Positions 33,371-45,450 of a stretch of DNA of 64,000 bases are shown here, in pieces. Source of the DNA: Zoroaster sp. YZ-2022 (Eukaryota > Echinodermata > Asteroidea > Forcipulatida > Zoroasteridae). The notes beneath the pieces were generated by a model. The model saw only the letters and a list, made by a program, of their open reading frames with translations. It searched no databases and had not been told where the DNA came from. Within the stretch, counting starts at the first letter, position 1; every line of letters starts with the position of its first letter. The stretch spans positions 21,613,756 to 21,677,755 of the forward strand of contig CM055820.1 in the NCBI GenBank assembly GCA_029582265.1, written 5' to 3'. The translations under genes and the position numbers were made by a program.

Positions 33371-33885
33371 TTTCTTCTTCTTTTGTAGCCCTGTACGTTG
33401 AGCGGCTTTCAGCCTTGTTAGGGTAAATTTGCAGTTTAAAAAAATACACTTGGTATATAAGAATAATCCGTAAAAATCTCGGTTATATTTGGAAAATTTA
33501 ATGACGGGGTGTGTTATTTCCAAAAAGTCATCACAGTGGCAGTATCGTGAAAAAATTTTCCCACAGGATGTTTGTTTAATAATATAATTTGTTTTTGGGA
33601 TACTAATGTAATTACAAAATGGTGCACTAGACTGCCTGTAAAAAAAGAGTTACTCCCCATGTCTGACTCATTGCTTTTCACCAATCTCATAATCTCTTCT
33701 TCCAGCCAAAAACTCCTGGTAGCTCTATCCTGCATTCATTGTGTAATCCTTCTTTAGTCTGGTCCGAGGACTAGTCCCTGACTCTGCTTTCTCTACCTTT
33801 TTCTTTTGTGTTCATTTCACACCTGACCAAAAGAAAGAACCTGCTAGAGGATTGAAACACAAGGCCAATAACCATTATTTTGCAT

Positions 33886-34050
33886 TTATACTACAGGTCC
33901 TTTAGGTTGGTAAGCAGTTTGCAACAGCTAATTCTCTATTTATACTACAGGTCCTTTAGGTTGGTAAGCAGTTTGCAACAGCTAATTCTCTATTTATACT
34001 ACAGGTCCTTTAGGTTGGTAAGGAGTTTGCAACAGCTAATTCTCTATTTA
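33886..34050. repeat. 54-bp tandem repeat, three units
   Basis: TTTATACTACAGGTCCTTTA, GGTTGGTAAGCAGTTTGCAA and CAGCTAATTCTC recur three times with one variant base (AAGG for AAGC). Confidence 0.85.
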
Positions 34051-34918
34051 TAAAAAATTAAAAAATAATAATAATCTATTCAATAAGAAATCATGAGTTA
34101 TATTCAATTTAATTCAATTAAATTTGACATTAACATGTATTTCTATAATGCTGCAAACAAAAGTAAGTCAGTGTCTAGTATTGGACAAGATTAATGAAAC
34201 GTACATTACAATGAAAGAACACAAAATGATCCGAAAGTAAGTACAAATACGGAGGCATATTCAAAAGACCCACGGCTTATCGAGAAATGCCTGTATAACA
34301 TAGAATATACAAGGGATGGGAAAATTGGCACATCAGACAAACGATGGTCTGAAAACTAGTAGTCCGACAAATGAACGGACTTAAGGACAGCAAAGGGACT
34401 TTATATTGTGTGTATATTCACAAATATGAAAAAGGAAAACGTTATTGATACAGACAAAATGGATGATGACTTATTGCTTAAACTGAAGGAACTAAATGAT
34501 AAGAAATGAAATGTAACTTGAGCTTAACCTTTGATGGTTAGCTTTTCCCCAGTTTTCTGTATTGTCCCATGATAGGATGGTATATTACTGAATATATGAG
34601 GAAGTGCTGGTATTCTGCGTATACAGGAAGCTGTGAGCCAGGATTTTAACATTGGTTGGCCTTCGCTGGGTCAGCGAGGTTAAACTGTAGACCCCATAAG
34701 ACTAGCTGAACAAAAAGGAAGAGAAAGCATTTGTTGGCAATATTGCTTCAAAGAGTGCTTACTTTCTTTGAAATATAGACCCTATCTATGTGCTGATGAC
34801 ATCATCGGATCACCGGCACATATAAGTGTTGCATGCTAAGTGTTGCATGCCAGCTGTTGCAAGTAATTAGCCAGTGTAACTCAGCATTCAGATTGATGAG
34901 TTTCTTTGCATCATGCAT
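34051..34918. other. Intergenic DNA, nothing recognised
   Basis: No gene signal; GTGTTGCATGC repeated near 34825-34850. Confidence 0.4.
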
Positions 34919-36357
34919 TAGTTGGTGTTTTATAGTTGGTGTTTTATAGTTGGTGTTTTATAGTTGGTGTTTTATAGTTGGTGTTTTACAGTTGGTGTTT
35001 TACAGTTGGTGTTTTATAGTTGGTGTTTTACAGTTGGTGTTTTACAGTTGGTGTTTTATAGTTGGTGTTTTATAGTTGGTGTTTTATAGTTGGTGTTTTA
35101 TACACTGAGCCAAAAAAGAAACTTATAAAATTTTAACAGATCACCAAATAAAATTCTGTGCATGAAAATGTACCAAATTTGGATACAATATTACTGCAAT
35201 GTATTGCTTCAAATGGCAGTCAATAACCAATTGTTTGCTTCAATGACACAAGAGAAATGTGCACTGACCCAAAGGACTTGCTGTTCCACATGTCACATTC
35301 TTCAGCTGCAGCCCTGTACACACATGAATGTTAGCCTTGGCATATCTGTTTCATTAGCAATACTCAGAAGGACTAGAGCAACCCTGTATGAAGACTTGCA
35401 ATCATGCAGGTAAGGGGTGCAAATCCCTTTACAAATTCTTTTGTTTCATTCATTGACATGCATGTGTGTACAGGGCTGCAGCTGAATAATGTGACATGTG
35501 GAACAGCAAGTCCTTTGGGTCAGTGCACATTTCTCTTGTGTCATTGAAGCAAACAATTGGTTATTGACTGCCATTTGAAGCAATACATTGCAGTAATATT
35601 GTATCCAAATTTGGTACATTTTCATGCACAGAATTTTATTTGGTGATCTGTTAAAATTTTATAAGTTTCTTTTTTGGCTCAGTGTAGTTGGTGTTTTACA
35701 GTTGGTGTTTTACAGTTGGTGTTTTACAGTTGGTGTTTTACAGTTGGTGTTTTACAGTTGGTGTTTTACAGTTGGTGTTTTACAGTTGGTGTTTTACAGT
35801 TGGTGTTTTACAGTTGGTGTTTTACAGTTGGTGTTTTACAGTTGGTGTTTTACAGTTGGTGTTTTACAGTTGGTGTTTTACAGTTGGTGTTTTACAGTTG
35901 GTGTTTTACAGTTGGTGTTTTACAGTTGGTGTTTTACAGTTGGTGTTTTACAGTTGGTGTTTTACAGTTGGTGTTTTACAGTTGGTGTTTTACAGATGGT
36001 GTTTTACAGATGGTGTTTTACAGTTGGTGTTTTACAGTTGGTGTTTTACAGTTGGTGTTTTACAGTTGGTGTTTTACAGTTGGTGTTTTACAGTTGGTGT
36101 TTTACAGTTGGTGTTTTACAGTTGGTGTTTTACAGTTGGTGTTTTACAGTTGGTGTTTTACAGTTGGTGTTTTACAGTTGGTGTTTTACAGTTGGTGTTT
36201 TACAGTTGGTGTTTTACAGTTGGTGTTTTACAGTTGGTGTTTTACAGTTGGTGTTTTACAGTTGGTGTTTTACAGTTGGTGTTTTACAGTTGGTGTTTTA
36301 CAGATGGTGTTTTACAGATGGTGTTTTACAGTTGGTGTTTTACAGTTTGTGTTTTAT
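34919..36357. repeat. 14-bp minisatellite split by a foldback element
   Basis: GTTGGTGTTTTATA / GTTGGTGTTTTACA units: about 13 at 34919-35100 and about 48 at 35686-36357. TATA variants dominate on the left and TACA on the right. Since 14 is not divisible by three, all three forward frames read the same 14-residue repeat; this is a composition effect, not a gene. Confidence 0.9.
35101..35685. mobile_element. TA-flanked foldback element inserted in the 14-bp array
   Basis: Ends TACACTGAGCC and GGCTCAGTGTA. Arms of about 230 bp (35101-35330, 35455-35685) are near-perfect inverted copies around a short centre. TA at each junction fits a duplicated TA of the array. Ends share GAAAC spacing with foldbacks at 45451 and 50316. 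Confidence 0.85.
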
Positions 36358-36416
36358 ACCATACTGATTTGCATGCTACATGTATTTAGTGACAGTTGAA
36401 ATACGAGTTGCCTTAA

Positions 36417-36581
36417 AAAGGACAGTGTACCTCACATTAACTGTCATATCCCACATGATAAGGTCGTATTACCCTTGCTGCTGCATAAATGAGCCATTAA
36501 ATTTCAGTCAGTGTGTTCATCAATCAACTATGGACACCGATTCCATTTGAAAAGTCTGCTCTGATCGTGACGCTACTCCTT
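36417..36581. mobile_element. TTAA-flanked MITE, AGGGRCAGTATC family, copy 2
   Basis: TTAA at 36413-36416 and 36582-36585; AAAGGACAGTG left end, CGCTACTCCT right end, with the interior GATAAGGTCGTATTACC and GCTGCATAAATGAGCCA. Confidence 0.62.
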
Positions 36582-36585
36582 TTAA

Positions 36586-36965
36586 TAAGCTGAATCCTTT
36601 CACTGTTTGTTTTTAATAGTGTATATGTATATATCTTGATTTAAAGTAACTACACTCGTAGAAGTAGTTCTTTTATCATGGCCAATAATGTATCCGTCGT
36701 CTAGAACAGGGAATGATGATCCCCATTAGCCATTATGTAGATCCACCTCGCTGCTTATGCTAATAATTAATTTTATATGGGAGCAGAGGTACTGATATTT
36801 ATTGTATCTACGGACTAGGGAGGTTTTATCAAGGGAATTGCTCTAGTAAATAGAAGTGGATACACAAGTGAAATTGTACATATAAAGAAACTTTTTATTT
36901 GAAAGCGTTACGAAAATTGATTGACCGATAAAAACCCAGCACCATGCATTGATTACTAATAACAT
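36586..36965. other. Intergenic DNA between two MITE copies
   Basis: AT-rich, nothing recognised. Confidence 0.4.
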
Positions 36966-36969
36966 TTAA

Positions 36970-37187
36970 AGGGATAATATCACGATCAACAGGGCATGGA
37001 ATTGGAGTGCTAGCTTTATATAAACTCAGTGACTTAAAATAATACCACATATGATAAGGTCACATCACCGTTGCTGCTGCATAAATGAGCCAGTAATTTT
37101 CAGTCAACTGTGTTCATCTTTTTAAAAAAAGGACACTGATTCCATGCCCTGTTGAAAGTCTGCTCTGATCATGATGATACTGTCCCT
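36970..37187. mobile_element. TTAA-flanked MITE, AGGGRCAGTATC family, copy 3
   Basis: TTAA at 36966-36969 and 37188-37191; ends AGGGATAATATCACGATCAA and GATCATGATGATACTGTCCC. GGGCATGGAATTGG / CCATGCCC inner inverted pair as in copy 1. Confidence 0.75.
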
Positions 37188-37311
37188 TTAAGGTAAGGCA
37201 GATTGGTAATGCAAAAATAACACCATTTCAAAATTGTAATGTGAAACTTACTGATGATGACGGTATCATGTATCTAACCTACAAAGTACATGTGAATGTG
37301 TAATTTTGTTT

Positions 37312-38170
37312 TAGGTGCTGTCACTTTGTGTGATTTTGTTTTAGGTGCTGTCACTTTGTGTGATTTTGTTTTAGGTGCTGTCACTTTGTGTGATTTTTGT
37401 TTTAGGTGCTGTCACTTTGTGTGATTTTGTTTTAGGTGCTGTCACTTTGTGTGATTTTTGTTTTAGGTGCTGTCACTTTGTGTGATTTTGTTTTAGGTGC
37501 CGTCACTTTGTGTAATTTTGTTTTAGGTGCTGTCACTTTGTGTAATTTTGTTTTAGGTGCTGTCACTTTGTGTGATTTTGTTTTAGGTGCTGTCACTTTG
37601 TGTGATTTTGTTTTAGGTGCTGTCACTTTGTGTAATTTTGTTTTAGGTGCTGTCACTTTGTGTGATTTTGTTTTAGGTGCTGTCACTTTGTGTGATTTTG
37701 TTTTAGGTGCTGTCACTTTGTGTAATTTTGTTTTAGGTGCTGTCACTTTGTGTAATTTTGTTTTAGGTGCTGTCACTTTGTGTGATTTTGTTTTAGGTGC
37801 TGTCACTTTGTGTAATTTTGTTTTAGGTGCTGTCACTTTGTGTAATTTTGTTTTAGGTGCTGTCACTTTGTGTAATTTTGTTTTAGGTGCTGTCACTTTG
37901 TGTAATTTTGTTTTAGGTGCTGTCACTTTGTGTGATTTTGTTTTAGGTGCTGTCACTTTGTGTAATTTTGTTTTAGGTGCTGTCACTTTGTGTAATTTTG
38001 TTTTAGGTGCTGTCACTTTGTGTAATTTTGTTTTAGGTGCTGTCACTTTGTGTAATTTTGTTTTAGGTGCCGTCACTTTGTGTGATTTTGTTTTAGGTGC
38101 CGTCACTTTGTGTAATTTTGTTTTAGGTGCCGTCACTTTGTGTAATTTTGTTTTAGGTGCTGTCACTTTT
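37312..38170. repeat. 30-bp minisatellite, about 28 units
   Basis: Each unit contains TTTTGTTTTAGGTGCTGTC followed by ACTTTGTGTRATT; R is G or A and marks unit subtypes. The period is a multiple of three, so both strands stay open (10-residue repeats such as VTAPKTKLHK on the - strand). Two early units carry an extra T. The array ends at TTTGAGGTAAGTG. Confidence 0.9.
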
Positions 38171-38207
38171 GAGGTAAGTGAAATCATTTCCAGTTTGAAT
38201 TTAATAA

Positions 38208-38560
38208 GGCCAACAACAAAAAAGCCTCCGGTTTTTGGTCTCTGTGCACGTCGCCTCAGACCCGCACATGGGTATTTTTCTTTCTTTTTTTTTTTTGCAG
38301 ATCTCCAATTGCAGCTAAAATTGCAATCGATTGGAATTCTGCCGACTTTTTTCACATAGGGGTATGAACGTTTGCCCGATTTGTGAGGCCTCTCTTGGCC
38401 ACCATACTTTGTATATGGGAAATTTGGTCCCTGCGTATACAATCCCCGCGTATTTCCCTGTTGGCAAAAAAAAAAAAAAGATGGTCAAAAAAAAAGCATG
38501 TCACCACACCGATTTTGAAGCCGACCGATGACCAGAAACCAGAGACTTTTTTGGGGGGCC
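38208..38560. mobile_element. GGCC-end MITE family copy 5
   Basis: GGCCAACAACAAAAAAGCCT left, GACCAGAAACCAGAGAC and GGGGGGCC right; interior shared with copies 2 and 4. It abuts the 30-bp array. Confidence 0.72.
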
Positions 38561-38692
38561 TAAGGAAAGCATTTGTAAATTTCGCATTGTAACAAATACA
38601 ACAAATTTGAATGCATTTTCACTATTTTCTCGTGAAGGATACAAACATAATAAGCTGAAGGTTTAACATGTTGGTTATTTAAAGTGTATAAT

Positions 38693-39102
38693 GGGCAATT
38701 CAGTTGGTTATTGACATTATATATTTGAGGTAGTGGGCCCATTCTTAATGCCATAATTTCCTTACTTTCCTTACTTATATATTTCCGCTTTTTCGCAGAA
38801 GTTGCATAATACCCAGACCTTACTTGACACCAAATAAAATTCGGAAATTTGTTATTTGTACGCTATACAAGAGAAAAATCCTGGATAATATTCAAGTTAC
38901 ATTTTTCAATCATACATAAAATGTTGCATTTTTCTTATATAGCATACAAGTAACAAATTTCTGAAATTCTTATTTTGTGCCGAGTAATGACTGGGTATAA
39001 TGCAACTACTGTGACAAAACCTGATGAGTGAAATATATATTATGGCATTAAGAGTGAGCCCAAAATCTCAAAAATGTAACGTGAGTAACCATGGAATTGC
39101 CC
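38693..39102. mobile_element. GGGCAATTC foldback family, complete copy
   Basis: Ends GGGCAATTCAG and ATGGAATTGCCC; inner GGGCCCATTCTTAATGCCAT / ATGGCATTAAGAGTGAGCCC and CCCAGACCTTACT / AGTAATGACTGGG are inverted pairs. Confidence 0.72.
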
Positions 39103-39241
39103 GTATCTTGATTCAAAGCTAGCTAAGCAGTTTGGCCAACATTACCAAGTGCTGTAACCTTCCCTTTATGATTTATCAGGGTATAATTAACAGTGAATTT
39201 GTTCAATCATAATTCTGCATGGTCTAGTTATGCAACCTTAA

Positions 39242-39818
39242 CCCTATAACTCCCTATGCCTATTTGCTTACACATAACCTGAATCCTCCCTAACTCCCTA
39301 GGCCCATTTGCTTACACATAACCTGAATCCTTCCTAACTCCCTAGGCCCATTTGCTTAATACACATAACCTGAATCCTTCCTAACTCCCTAGGCCCATTT
39401 GCTTACACATAACCTGAATCCTTCCTAACTCCCTAGGCTCATTTGCTTACACATAACCTGAATCCTCCCTAACTCCCTTGGCCCATTTGCTTACACATAA
39501 CCTGAATCCTCCAAATTCCTTCAGTAGTAAAGCAAGCACATGACATGTATGCACACATGTGTTTCTAATCTGTGATACATGTACATCGCCACGGACCCTC
39601 CCTGCATGCATGGAGCAGTAAACAGTGTCCATTTACCCAAGCAGTGACCTTGCAATCACTACAACAAACATGGATGTACATGTACCATGGAAAGGCAAGT
39701 ATGCCTAATAACCTCAATCCTCCAAAATCCTTCACTTTAGCAAAGAGCATGTAACCTCAATCCTTCAAAATCCTTCACTTTGGCAAAGAGGATTTTGGAG
39801 GATTTGGGAAGGTTAGGG
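39242..39818 (+). mobile_element. TTAA-flanked MITE with 44-bp minisatellite, copy C
   Basis: TTAA at 39238-39241 and 39819-39822; about six 44-bp units at 39242-39515, then the unique body ending GGGAAGGTTAGGG. Same layout as copy A. Confidence 0.85.
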
Positions 39819-39894
39819 TTAAAAAGAATCACACCAGAACACGTGTCACACGTATAATTCCATTTTGATCCAACATGTCAAATCATGGTTACTA

Positions 39895-40107
39895 TGTACT
39901 ACATATCATCAGAGTAGACATTCAACAGGGCATGGAATCGGTGTCCTAGCTTAAGATGAACACGGTGACTGAAAACTACTGGCTCATCAAAACTACAAAC
40001 AGTAATATGACCTTATCATGTGGGGTATTAGTTTCAGTTATCGAGTTCATCTAAAACTAGCACTCCGATTCCATGCCCTGTTCATCATGACGATATTGTC
40101 CCTATAA
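39895..40107. mobile_element. AGGGRCAGTATC MITE family, copy 4 (decayed)
   Basis: CAACAGGGCATGGAATCGG, TGACCTTATCATGTGGGGTA and GATTCCATGCCCTGTTCATC as in copy 1; ends lost. Confidence 0.6.
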
Positions 40108-40189
40108 CATCGATTACAGCTACTTATCAACAGCTGTTTCTGATTGTGACCCAACAGCTTTCATTCAAAAGTAATAATAATAATAATAA

Positions 40190-40533
40190 TAATAATGTGT
40201 GGACTTATATAGCGCACGTATCCACCAACTGAGTGGTGCTCAAGGCGCATTATATTATTACCCCTGCTCATAAGGCTCATAAGGCTCATAAAATCATTCC
40301 TGAAACCATCTCAGCTCCCTGGAGAGTATACAGCTCAATTGCTGCCATTACAGCGCATATAGGGCTAATCAACCAACTCTGCCCTCACAGGTACCCATTT
40401 AACCCCTGGGTGGAGAGAAGCAATTATGGCTAAGTGTCTTGCTCAAGGACACAAGTGTCACGGCCGGGATTCGAACCCACATTCTGCTGCTAACACCAGA
40501 ACTTGAGTCCGGTAAGCTAGACAGCTCGGCCCC
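40190..40533 (-). mobile_element. tRNA-Leu(CAA)-derived SINE, copy 2
   Basis: Same order as 5452-5789 in the same orientation with an (ATT)n tail at 40171-40195; the outermost A-box side is truncated (AGCTCGGCC at 40525-40532). A 10-bp ATAAGGCTC unit is duplicated in the body. Confidence 0.85.
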
Positions 40534-42871
40534 AGTCATGGTTAAAAATTACCCCATGAGTTAGTTCACACAGCAATTCAGCATGACTTCATTATATCCG
40601 GGCTGGTTGTTATGGTTACAAGGAAGTCATTTCCAGCTCGGAACAAATAGATTTGGTTTAATCGATATTACAGAAGTGCTCATAGATAAGATGTGCAGTT
40701 AATTTTCTGATAATCATAGCTCATGACCATTCGGCAATAATACAAACTTTTCTTAATACATGATGTGACCTTTGTTAACAAAATTGCGCCAAAGTCACGT
40801 TTTTTTGCCCGGTGGTATGTGCACTCGACATGTTTTGCTTGAGTCGTGACATCACAGATCACATTGTCTTATTGCTCTCCATTTGATCTTCATCATCACT
40901 TTAATGGAGCTTAATACTTGTGACGTAATGTCTAAACCACAACAGGATGTGCACACCTACCGCTGGGCACAAACGAGCTGTTTTGGTTAAGGTGTGACGC
41001 CACAGGTCACATTGTCTTCACATCAACCATTGGTTATTACATATTATAGATAGATAGATATAGAAACATATATTCTGTCTTGTAATCGGTTGAGAGCCTA
41101 TCACGTCATGTTCGCTATTTCTACTGTAATGCCAATTAGCAAACAAGGAAAGACTAGCCCATGGCAACCAATGAACTATAGCCCATGAAATTGGTCTAAA
41201 CGCGTCGATGCTGTTGTTACATGAATAAATACGTGTTACAGAAGTATTGTCAAGTTAATGAAAGTCATGTATTGGTTTGATTTATTGTAGCAGGTCTCTT
41301 AATATTGTGCAGAATCTATGTATGAGGTGTTATATAACAAATATTGACTGTTTTCACTTGTGGTACAAGTAAAACTAGTCTCCCCTCGGAGATCCTGGGG
41401 AGGATAGTTTTACTGTACCACTCGTAGCAGGGTCATGTCAATTCAACCAAAAAAATGGAAATTTAAACCCTACCCCCTTCAAATTGGTTCATATTTGGGT
41501 GTATGGGGTAATTTTGGCTCAAAAAGTTGAAATTTCACCTTTCCGCCCCATTGGACCAACAGATTTCGAGCTACAGCTGGCCATATTTTGGCGATTTTGG
41601 CTGCCCATTTTCAAATGACCGTATCTCCCTAACCAGTGGGCCAAATTTGTTGATATTGGTGTCTTTGGAAAGTTAATATCATAAAGAATCCAAATTTGCC
41701 ATTATTTTTGATGTAGGAGCAATTTTGACCTTGATTTAACTTTGTGAATCACATGACTTTGAGATGAACTTTGGAACAATACATTGCATATTTTGCGATA
41801 CAAATTGCGACATATTTTTTCACTATTGTGGTTTAATAATAAACATTTTTGAAATCATATTCACAAACCTTTCCCAAAATAAAGTGACTATGTATATGTC
41901 CAATCAAAATATGAAGGGTTCTGTCCCAACTGGGTTTGTTTCCGTATGTCCAGACCATGCTGGGGGTACGTCGTCAGTGATGACTTCACGTTGCTTTTGA
42001 TGCAACAGTGAACGCGTACACTGGTTTTACCTAGATATGCACGCCGTGCATGCAACTTTATTTTCCTGCAATCTGTTAGGATTTTATCCGCAATGCCCAA
42101 AATTCTATGTGCATGCAATATTTTTCTGCTGATGAATTAACTACATCAGGCGAAATCCCCGAAATGGAAAACACGCAACCGCCCAGTTTTTTAGCTAATT
42201 CGTACATGTTTATTTTTTCTTCTCCTGAGATTTGGGGTTGGAGCAATTTGAGCCACCCATTATACACATTAGTACCGCGTTCAGTTCGCACGTGCGCTTT
42301 CATACGATCACTACGGCTGTATTGAAAGGAACTCTCCAGAAACGTTACTAACTTCGTTTTATAATAAACGTTCTTGAACATTTAACAAAATGAGCATTCA
42401 TTTATGTATGTGGTGGTGAGGTTTAGAATCATTTCAGCACACAATATGATTGCACTTTCAACCACGATAACAATGTAAACAAAAAAGAGGACTAACTTTC
42501 ATGAATGACTGCAATTTTGCCAAAATAATGAAGAAATTGGCCTAGAAGAAAGATACACGTGATTTTTTTTTTAAACTTTGGCCCAATTTCCGGACACTAA
42601 AGATTATTATTTCTGGTAAAATTTGGACATTATATGCATATGATTGAACCAAACGACAGTAAAGCCTTGAAAAGCAACACCTGTACCAGTGCACACCACA
42701 TACTGTAATTTTAAGCATTTTAAATTTGCTATACAACATTCACAGATTGCTATACAAAAAATGATTTTGCTCTGCAACTTCTTCTTTTTTTTTTGCATCC
42801 CAGTTTTGCTATGCAAAAATTTCTAACAAAATCATTCCCTGTGTTGGCATACACCATGTACTTGATGCAAA
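40534..42871. other. Intergenic DNA, no gene recognised
   Basis: A short foldback GTGGTACAAGTAAAACTA / TAGTTTTACTGTACCAC at 41360-41425 is the only structure seen. The stretch 41430-42000 (repeated 'aattttg'-type strings) may be an old unassigned repeat. Confidence 0.4.
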
Positions 42872-42963
42872 AATGTGACATTTCTATGCAATGTACGATG
42901 TATACATGTGTACATGTACATGTACATGTGTATACAGAGTACATTGCATAGGAATGTCACATT
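42872..42963. repeat. 92-bp imperfect palindrome centred on TACATGTACATGTA
   Basis: AATGTGACATTTCTATGCAA and its near complement TTGCATAGGAATGTCACATT flank a TGTACATGTACATGTACA core. May be a tiny foldback MITE that recruited the common ACATGTAC motif. Confidence 0.7.
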
Positions 42964-43517
42964 AACCCAATGGGTGATCTGACACAGAATCACCCAGCAG
43001 TCAATATTTGTATACTGCACTGTGGGGGGGAACATTGTGGCCGGCTGCTGGTGATGGAAGAAAACACAGAAGCGTAGCAAATGTTCCCAATCATTAGACC
43101 TTTTTGAGGAAAATTAAAATGGATCAATCAGAGTAACTTTGTCTCACGCCATGCCAACTGGTGCACTTAGTTTATAACGTTTCGTGTCTGCCCAAAAAAC
43201 GTGAATCTACCCATTTCTATTTGGCTTCTTCTTTTTTTCAGTCAACAAAAAATACCACATTTTGACATTTGTTTAACAAAATCGATTCAGGCATTTATCA
43301 ATAATTCTAACCCACAATTGAAAACCACATGAGTGCACTGACAAATAAGGGATTTCCCTTACTTCCTGGTGCTGTGACCACAGAAGGCCTTCTTAAAATT
43401 GCAGCTGGTTTTCACATTACAAAGATATGAAAATATATGCAACACGAATGCAATAGATATTGATCCATTGATCTATCATAATGTGCTTATACTATACCAT
43501 TTTGGTGTTCCCATAAA
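42964..43517. other. Intergenic DNA, nothing recognised
   Basis: No coding or repeat signal beyond simple runs. Confidence 0.35.
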
Positions 43518-43679
43518 AGGGACAATATTGTCACAATCAACAGGGTATGGAATCAGAGTGCTAGTTTTAGAACTCGGTGACTGCATAAATGAGCCAGTAA
43601 TTATCAGTCATCTTAAACTAGGGCACTGACTCCATGCCCTCTTAAAAGTCTGCTCTGATCATGAGGATATTATCCCTTT
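43518..43679. mobile_element. AGGGRCAGTATC MITE family, copy 5
   Basis: AGGGACAATATTGTCACAAT left, GATCATGAGGATATTATCCC right; TTAA at 43680-43683 on the right, ATAAA on the left. Confidence 0.62.
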
Positions 43680-44139
43680 TTAACCACACATTGTAATTTG
43701 CATTACTTCGAAGAGCAGGAATTTCATCTTTGTAAGGGCAAGGCCACTTCCTGAGTAAAGGGCACTTCCATTTGAATATCAGAATACACTATGGGAACAT
43801 TTGTAAGGGGCATCAAGGCCAATAGCCACACCTTGCAGAGCTGACGTGCAGAAAATATTGCTTGAATAGCAGATTAATCTGCAAAGAAAAAAATTGAACC
43901 AAGGACCTGCCAGAAACAATATACATTATGTGACTATTTGGCTGGTAACCTATATTTGCTAAGCATAACTTTATCTCTGCTCAGCCAAATTTGTCCCAGG
44001 TCAATGGAGGAATGCCAGGAGGAATGGAGGAATTCCTGCATTCTATTGGTATTATGTATATTCCACATTGGTATTATGTGCATTCCATTGGTATTGTGAA
44101 GACACCAAAATTGCCCTGCAGTGGCTGCCTTAATTTGTT

Positions 44140-44592
44140 TGTGACCAATAACTGACCCTCTTTCCAGTCGATATGATAGAGCTCAGTGCCATTATCATTT
44201 AGTTAGCGACCAATGGGCGACTCTCTATCCAGTTGATATGATAGAGCTCAGTGCCATTATCACTTTGTTAGCGAGCAATGGGAGACTCTCTATCCAGTCC
44301 ATATGATAGAGCTCAGTGCCATTATCACTTTGTTAGCGAGCAATGGGAGACTCTCTATCCAGTCCATATGATAGAGCTCAGTGCCATTATCACTTTGTTA
44401 GCGAGCAATGGGAGACTCTCTATCCAGTCCATATGATAGAGCTCAGTGCCATTATCACTTTGTTAGCGACCAATGGGAGACTCTCTATCCAGTCCATATG
44501 ATAGAGCTCAGTGCCATTATCACTTTGTTAGCGAGCAATGGGCGACTCTCTATCCACTCCACATGATAGAGCTCAGTGCCATTATCACGCTA
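44140..44592. repeat. 65-bp minisatellite, about seven units
   Basis: TGATAGAGCTCAGTGCCATT, ATCACTTTGTTAGCGAGC and AATGGGAGACTCTCTATCC recur every 65 bp. Middle units are almost identical; outer units have diverged, as in arrays growing by unequal exchange. Confidence 0.88.
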
Positions 44593-44606
44593 TGTATATC
44601 ATTGTC

Positions 44607-44738
44607 TAGTCCGAATGCTTCTTCCATTCAGTCTCCTATTTTTAGAATAATTATGTAATTTGTCACTGTGAGCTCACAGTGACAAATTACATAATTATTC
44701 TAAAAACAGGAAACTGAACAGAAGAAGCATTTGGACTA
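44607..44738. mobile_element. 132-bp foldback with 9-bp target duplication
   Basis: Ends TAGTCCGAATGCTTCTT and AAGAAGCATTTGGACTA meet exactly at ATCATTGTC direct repeats (44598-44606, 44739-44747). The centre is TCACTGTGAGCTCACAGTGA. A 9-bp duplication is typical of Mutator-like elements. Confidence 0.82.
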
Positions 44739-44923
44739 ATCATTGTCAGAATCCCTCTACACATATACCATCATAGCGCTGATGATCAATAAATAAAGGA
44801 GGCCAATCAGGTAAAATGGGTTTGTATGTTAGAAAAACAATATGTCTGCAGTGTGATCAAAAAGGTCTGAATTGCCCTTGTACCAAATATTTGTTTTTAT
44901 ACAAAATCAAATTTCGTTATTAA

Positions 44924-45010
44924 CTCTTTGATGCACAGATTAATTCTATTAATTCTATTGTTTTAACGTGTTTTTGGCAGTCGCTAGCGACCGTCGTGTG
45001 CGTCAAAGGG
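44924..45010. mobile_element. 87-bp TTAA-flanked mini-element
   Basis: TTAA at 44920-44923 and 45011-45014; ends CTCTTTGATGCACAG and TGTGCGTCAAAGGG. Short, but ends and flanks fit the piggyBac-like pattern. Confidence 0.55.
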
Positions 45011-45450
45011 TTAAATTAAGGCACTGCTTGTTTTATGATATAGAAAAATAAGCATTTAATGAATACAGAATGAGATTATTGTTTTCAATATTAAATATTC
45101 TATATTACAAACAATTAAAACAACGTGATCTGCTCCCACAATATGAGAGTAAAATCAGCATTTTTCAAAACTGAAATTCTGAATTCTGTAAAAAAAAAAA
45201 AAAAGCTTTCCAATGGTTACCAAAGACTTGAGGGTTTATTTATCATTACAATCTGTGAAAGATTTCAAAAGTCATACTTTCCAATCATTTCATTTGTTAA
45301 AACTTTTACTCTTTAGTCCACAACAGAAACAAATCATTGAGCAACTTAACACTCATATTGTTGGAGCAGATCACATATACTATATACTCAAAACAAAACC
45401 AATTTAGTACATGAACTGAACAAAAAAAAAATTTAAATCCATTTTCAAAA

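Noticed and set aside
35162..35413. 83-codon frame
   Set aside because: Falls in one arm of the 35101-35685 foldback; no homologous domain seen.
35624..36399. Long open frames of VGVLQLVFYSWCFT repeats in all three forward frames
   Set aside because: A 14-bp unit without stops gives the same peptide in every frame. No unique coding sequence flanks it.
37432..38442. Open frames of 10-residue repeats on both strands (VTAPKTKLHK; LGAVTLCNFV)
   Set aside because: Produced by a 30-bp tandem array. The apparent unique start of the - strand frame is a MITE copy.
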